DNA from: GWE2-40-63 sp050179685
GTDB taxonomy: Bacteria > Bacteroidota > Bacteroidia > Bacteroidales > SZUA-534
Direction of reading: 5' to 3'
NCBI GenBank assembly: GCA_050179685.1
Contig: JBFXEW010000010.1
Span: 1-64,000 of the forward strand
DNA length: 64,000 nt
Shown here one piece after another: positions 60,508-64,000 of the stretch (positions are counted from its first letter, which is position 1; each line of letters begins with the position of its first letter). The position numbers and the translations under genes are program-made. The notes beneath the pieces were generated by a model. That model was not told where the DNA came from. It did no database searches and saw only the letters and a list, made by a program, of their open reading frames with translations.

Positions 60508-61323
60508 TTAATACTGTTCCCGTTCATTGGGAAAATCACAGCTTCTCACATCATCGATATACGATTTTACAGCGCCTTCGATTTCCGCAGCCAGATTGTG
60601 ATAACGTCGTAAAAAGCGGGGCGAGAAATCCTGGTTTATGCCCAACATATCGTGCACTACCAAAACTTGTCCATCGACACCACCACCGGCACCAATTCCA
60701 ATAATGGGAATCTTAACCATTTGGGCCACTTCTTCGGCAAGTTTTGCGGGAACTTTTTCGAGTACAATGGCAAAACAGCCCAATTCCTCGAGCAATACTG
60801 CATCTCTTTTTAGCTGTTCGGCTTCTTCTTCTTCTTTTGCCCGAACTACGTAGGTTCCAAATTTATGGATACTCTGCGGAGTTAATCCCAAATGCCCCAT
60901 TACCGGAATACCTGCCGATAAAATCCGCTCAACCGATTCTTTAACTCCAATTCCTCCTTCTAACTTAACCGCATGTGCTCCGGTTTCTTTCATAATGCGG
61001 ATGGCTGAATAAAGCGCTTCTTTGGAGTTTCCCTGGTAGGTTCCAAAAGGCAAATCGACTACCACCAATGCGCGCTTAACCCCGCGAACCACCGATGCCG
61101 CATGATAAATCATATTATCGAGCGTTATGGGAAGTGTAGTTTCATAACCGGCCATTACGTTCGAAGCCGAATCGCCAACTAAAATCACATCAATTCCGGC
61201 TGAATCGACCAGTTTGGCCATGCTGAAATCGTAAGCAGTAAGCATACTGATTTTTTCACCTTTAAACTTCATCTCGCTCAGTATATGAGTGGTAATTACT
61301 TTTACTTCTTTATGTATCGACAT
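60508..61323 (-). CDS. panB: 3-methyl-2-oxobutanoate hydroxymethyltransferase
   Basis: First step of pantothenate (coenzyme A) synthesis: transfers a hydroxymethyl group from methylene-tetrahydrofolate to 2-oxoisovalerate. The 271-aa sequence has LTAYDFSMAKLVDSAGID, the metal-binding VGDSASNVMAGY, VVVDLPFGTYQGN and GHLGLTPQSIHK; the closing IGIGAGGGVDGQVLV and FSPRFLRRY are typical. Intact. It lies between the TPR gene (55 bases upstream) and rluA (21 bases downstream) on the minus strand. Confidence 0.96.
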   Translation of the reverse strand: MSIHKEVKVITTHILSEMKFKGEKISMLTAYDFSMAKLVDSAGIDVILVGDSASNVMAGYETTLPITLDNMIYHAASVVRGVKRALVVVDLPFGTYQGNSKEALYSAIRIMKETGAHAVKLEGGIGVKESVERILSAGIPVMGHLGLTPQSIHKFGTYVVRAKEEEEAEQLKRDAVLLEELGCFAIVLEKVPAKLAEEVAQMVKIPIIGIGAGGGVDGQVLVVHDMLGINQDFSPRFLRRYHNLAAEIEGAVKSYIDDVRSCDFPNEREQY

Positions 61324-61377
61324 AATGATTTCTTTTTAGATTTTAAATACAAAGGGGCTAAATTATAAAAATGTAGA

Positions 61378-62622
61378 TTATTCCAGCTGTTTTATTTTAA
61401 TCTGTTGAAAAAACACCACCAGAAGTAAAATCAGAATAGTAATGGATGCACCTACTAACAAATGCTTAAAGTTCTTCTTTTGTTGAACCAATTCTTTTTT
61501 TAAGCTAAGCTCTTTATTTTGAGCTAAAAGATTTACAGCAATTGGTCCATTATTTTTATTCTCCAAAAAAACCGAATCGCGCAGGTGTACATAAGCCTGA
61601 TAATAGTGCAGGGCCTTTTTCGAATTATTTTGCAAAAAGTGTAATTCGTAAAACAATTTGTAATTATCCATTTGAGTAAGATACAAACCCAGGCGTGTCG
61701 ATAATTCAAGGCTTTGGTTCAGATAAAGTGCTGCTTTATCATAATTGTCCAACTCCTTATGCACATTTGCCAGGTTATTCAAAGCTTGGGCCAGTAGAAT
61801 TTCGTCGCCTTGAACCAATTGAATTTCATAAGCCATTACATAACAATCGAGGGCATTTTTCATTTCTTCTTTTTCGAAATAAAGTTGTCCCATTGCGTTC
61901 CATAACTTAGCACTTCCGGCCCGGTTTTCAATTTTATGGTTTATTTCCAAAGCTTTTTCGTACCATTGAAGGGCCTGTTCGTATTGCTGGCTTTTATAAT
62001 AAGTGAATCCTTTCAGGTAATTCAAATTCTCAAGCGCGGGTAAATATTCCAGTGTCTGGTATATGTGACGGGCAAAATCGAAATTTTCGATGGCTTTTTC
62101 ATATTCATTCCAATGCAGGTAAATGGAACCGATACTGGTAAAAAGCTCGGCTTCGCGCATGGGATATTGAATTTCCTGATATATTTTCAGTGTCTGCTCA
62201 AAATACAGCAAAGCTTTTTTGTAATCGTTGGTGGTAAACGAAACAATTCCAATTTTTTGCATCAGATTGGCAATCTCCGATTTATTCCCCAAACGCAAAC
62301 TTACTTTTAGCGACTTCTGATAATAATTTAAGGCCTGTTCATAATTGCCCAAACCATAATAACTGTTGCCCAAAAAGTTCAGCAATCGGGCCAAATCTTT
62401 ATCATTATCCAGGGTTTCAGCCCATTTTAAAGCATCGCTTGCATAGGTAATTGCTTGCTGCACGGTTAACTCACCTGATTGTTCGAGACTATTGAGCAAC
62501 TTGCTCACCTTTTCCTCCTGCGGTGCTTTTGCCACTTCATTTAACCAATCGTTGTCGGGATTTACCCTGGCAATCAGGTTCAGTGAAGCAAAACAAACAA
62601 AAAGTAGCAGTATAATTTTCAT
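61378..62622 (-). CDS. TPR protein with C-terminal membrane anchor
   Basis: A 414-aa protein with a signal peptide (MKIILLLFVCFASLNLIAR) and about seven TPR units (about residues 70-330), for example LLNFLGNSYYGLGNYEQALN and LNYLKGFTYYKSQQYEQALQ. A final transmembrane helix (about 386-406, VGASITILILLLVVFFQ) is followed by only 8 residues, QIKIKQLE, and then a stop. It looks like the sensor half of the adjacent TPR-TM-coiled coil-SpoIIE protein without its enzymatic output, so it may be a degenerated paralogue or an independent scaffold. Periplasmic TPRs likely bind peptides or proteins. Confidence 0.85.
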   Translation of the reverse strand: MKIILLLFVCFASLNLIARVNPDNDWLNEVAKAPQEEKVSKLLNSLEQSGELTVQQAITYASDALKWAETLDNDKDLARLLNFLGNSYYGLGNYEQALNYYQKSLKVSLRLGNKSEIANLMQKIGIVSFTTNDYKKALLYFEQTLKIYQEIQYPMREAELFTSIGSIYLHWNEYEKAIENFDFARHIYQTLEYLPALENLNYLKGFTYYKSQQYEQALQWYEKALEINHKIENRAGSAKLWNAMGQLYFEKEEMKNALDCYVMAYEIQLVQGDEILLAQALNNLANVHKELDNYDKAALYLNQSLELSTRLGLYLTQMDNYKLFYELHFLQNNSKKALHYYQAYVHLRDSVFLENKNNGPIAVNLLAQNKELSLKKELVQQKKNFKHLLVGASITILILLLVVFFQQIKIKQLE

Positions 62623-62771
62623 GTCGATTCAATAAAAAAACTTCAATACCAAAAGGAAAACTTGCTCGTTAAATCAAATCAAAGTTACTAATTATCACTC
62701 GTTAAACAGGAATCTGCAATAATATTTTTTGAAACAACAACTTATTCAACAATCCCGTTAAAATTGACTTT

Positions 62772-64000
62772 TTAAATTCGAATACCCATAACCAGCACAT
62801 CATCAATCTGACGTTGATTACCCTTCCAGGTATCGAAAATGGTTTCGAGCAAACTGCCTTGCTCCTGCACCGGATAAGTATGAATCTCGAACAGGTTTTG
62901 TTTAAAATTACGACTGTACATTTTGCGTCCTTTATCTCCGCCAAACTGATCGTAATAGCCATCGGAAAAAATATACAGCATATCGTCGGGTTCCAAATCG
63001 ATGGTGTGGTTTTTAAATTGTTCTTCAACCAACAAATGAATACCGATGGGCATCCGGTCGCCTGCATATTCAATCAATTGTTGATTGCGGAAGATATAAA
63101 GCGGATTGTTGGCTCCGGCAAATTGCATTTTTCGCTTATCGAAATCAATAATACAAAGCGCACAATCCATTCCATCGGAGGTGCTTTCGCCGTATTCCTG
63201 ATTCTGATGCAGTGCATTCTTAACGCTCTCACGCAACTGGTTTAAAATATCGCCGGCATCGGTAAAACTGCCCTTGTCAACAATCTCGTTTAGCAACGAT
63301 GTTCCCAACATGCTCATAAAAGCTCCGGGAACACCATGACCTGTGCAATCAACAGCAGCAACCACAGCCTGGTTGTTTACTTTACGAACCCAATAAAAAT
63401 CGCCACTCACGATATCGCGCGGACGCAACATGATAAACGCATTGGGTATTACTTTATGAACCAATTGTGACGGAGGTAGTACCGCAGCCTGAATTTTGCT
63501 GGCATATTCAATGCTGTCGGTAATTTTTTGCTTCTGAACCGAAATCTGGTCGCGTTGTTTTTCGGCAATATCGCGTTGTTTCTCAATCTCATTTTTCTGC
63601 TCTTCAATGGCATCGCGCTGCGCCTGAATCTCTTCTTTTTGCTGCATTATCTCCTGATTTTTAATGGCAAGCAACTCATTGGCCAAACGCACCCGGCGGT
63701 TTTGCCTGACCAGAAGAAGACTAAATATTGAAACCGTTAAAATTATCAGGATGCCAGAAAATATCAGGTTTCGTTGCCGTCGGTTTTTTTCCTGTTGCTG
63801 TATTAACTGAACGTTGGCTTTTTGCAACATGGCTTCCTTTTTTTCCGTTTCATAACGGATTTGCATGTCTGCAATTCTTTTGATGCTTTCGGTATTCAGC
63901 ATCTTATCTTTAAGTTGAGAATGTCGCACAAATGCCTGATAAGCTTTTTGAAATTCACCACTTCCTGCATAAGCTTTAGCCAAGGAATTCAAAATATCGG
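62772..64000 (-). CDS. TPR/SpoIIE phosphatase (5' end beyond right edge)
   Basis: The 409 visible residues begin inside a TPR (LNSLAKAYAGSGEFQKAY), as the frame is open at base 64000, so the N-terminus with more TPRs lies outside. A TM helix (LIFSGILIILTVSIFSLLLV) and a long coiled coil (QEIMQQKEEIQAQRDAIEEQ) lead to a SpoIIE/PP2C phosphatase domain with metal motifs VSGDFYWVRK, AVDCTGHGVPGAFMSM and YIFSDGYYDQF, and the final QIDDVLVMGIRI. It is a paralogue in its catalytic part of the HAMP phosphatase at 18385-20424 but with a different sensor. Partner-switching signalling is the probable role. Confidence 0.93.
   Translation of the reverse strand, partial: DILNSLAKAYAGSGEFQKAYQAFVRHSQLKDKMLNTESIKRIADMQIRYETEKKEAMLQKANVQLIQQQEKNRRQRNLIFSGILIILTVSIFSLLLVRQNRRVRLANELLAIKNQEIMQQKEEIQAQRDAIEEQKNEIEKQRDIAEKQRDQISVQKQKITDSIEYASKIQAAVLPPSQLVHKVIPNAFIMLRPRDIVSGDFYWVRKVNNQAVVAAVDCTGHGVPGAFMSMLGTSLLNEIVDKGSFTDAGDILNQLRESVKNALHQNQEYGESTSDGMDCALCIIDFDKRKMQFAGANNPLYIFRNQQLIEYAGDRMPIGIHLLVEEQFKNHTIDLEPDDMLYIFSDGYYDQFGGDKGRKMYSRNFKQNLFEIHTYPVQEQGSLLETIFDTWKGNQRQIDDVLVMGIRI

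Noticed and set aside
62702..63073. 123-codon minus-strand frame overlapping the right-edge phosphatase
   Set aside because: It is out of frame with the SpoIIE domain, which has all its metal-binding motifs.

Overview
This window is a chromosomal segment of a Bacteroidota bacterium, most likely class Bacteroidia and perhaps a marine-type Marinilabiliales/Prolixibacteraceae relative (the lineage is inferred from gene style only). Evidence: AT-rich DNA; promoters of the TTTG / TAnnTTTG type rather than -35/-10; almost no Shine-Dalgarno sequences; a giant PKD-repeat surface protein with a type 9 secretion (T9SS) C-terminal sorting domain; Cys-lipoproteins with S-C lipoboxes; KdsA for LPS Kdo. 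No tRNA, rRNA, CRISPR array or intact transposon was seen.

Layout. 1-7150: a one-direction (minus) block of TetR regulator, RND/MMPL exporter, LolA-like periplasmic protein, GNAT/YghO-like acyltransferase, short-chain reductase, PlsC-like acyltransferase and patatin lipase (cut by the left edge). It reads as a lipid-synthesis and envelope-export unit, possibly sphingolipid-related. 7150-11500: accessory DNA with a hairpin cluster, DUF3795 and membrane proteins, three small lipoproteins, a small beta-barrel and a 193-bp repeat found again near 42.2 kb. 11600-15860: a SWIM zinc-finger protein, a RhuM relic and a primase-helicase fusion of the TOTE conflict-system type, a possible defence remnant.

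15.9-39.2 kb is mostly housekeeping: mnmE, kdsA, a HAMP-SpoIIE phosphatase, xseB, two acyl-CoA ligases, a phosphohexomutase, rfbD/rfbC/UDP-xylose synthase (cell-surface sugar supply), rpsA, a STAS protein, rnz, guaA, a large repeat-rich periplasmic protein and rplS. 39.4-42.4 kb holds a C69 dipeptidase, an HU-type protein and unusual palindromic DNA. 42.9-55.6 kb is a single 4230-residue secreted protein. 55.7-64 kb holds an M23 peptidase, the rpsF-rpsR-rplI operon, RidA, a SiaC-type phosphoprotein, rluA, panB, a TPR membrane protein and a TPR/SpoIIE phosphatase cut by the right edge.

Most notable points: SD-like sequences before rpsR and rplI, in the operon for the proteins that hide the anti-SD in this phylum; an intrinsic-terminator hairpin inside the rnz coding sequence; the primase-helicase/SWIM/RhuM island; the TetR operator overlapping its own promoter; and PKD repeats with a recurrent cysteine pair. 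Part of a partner-switching network (two SpoIIE phosphatases, STAS, SiaC) is scattered over the window.
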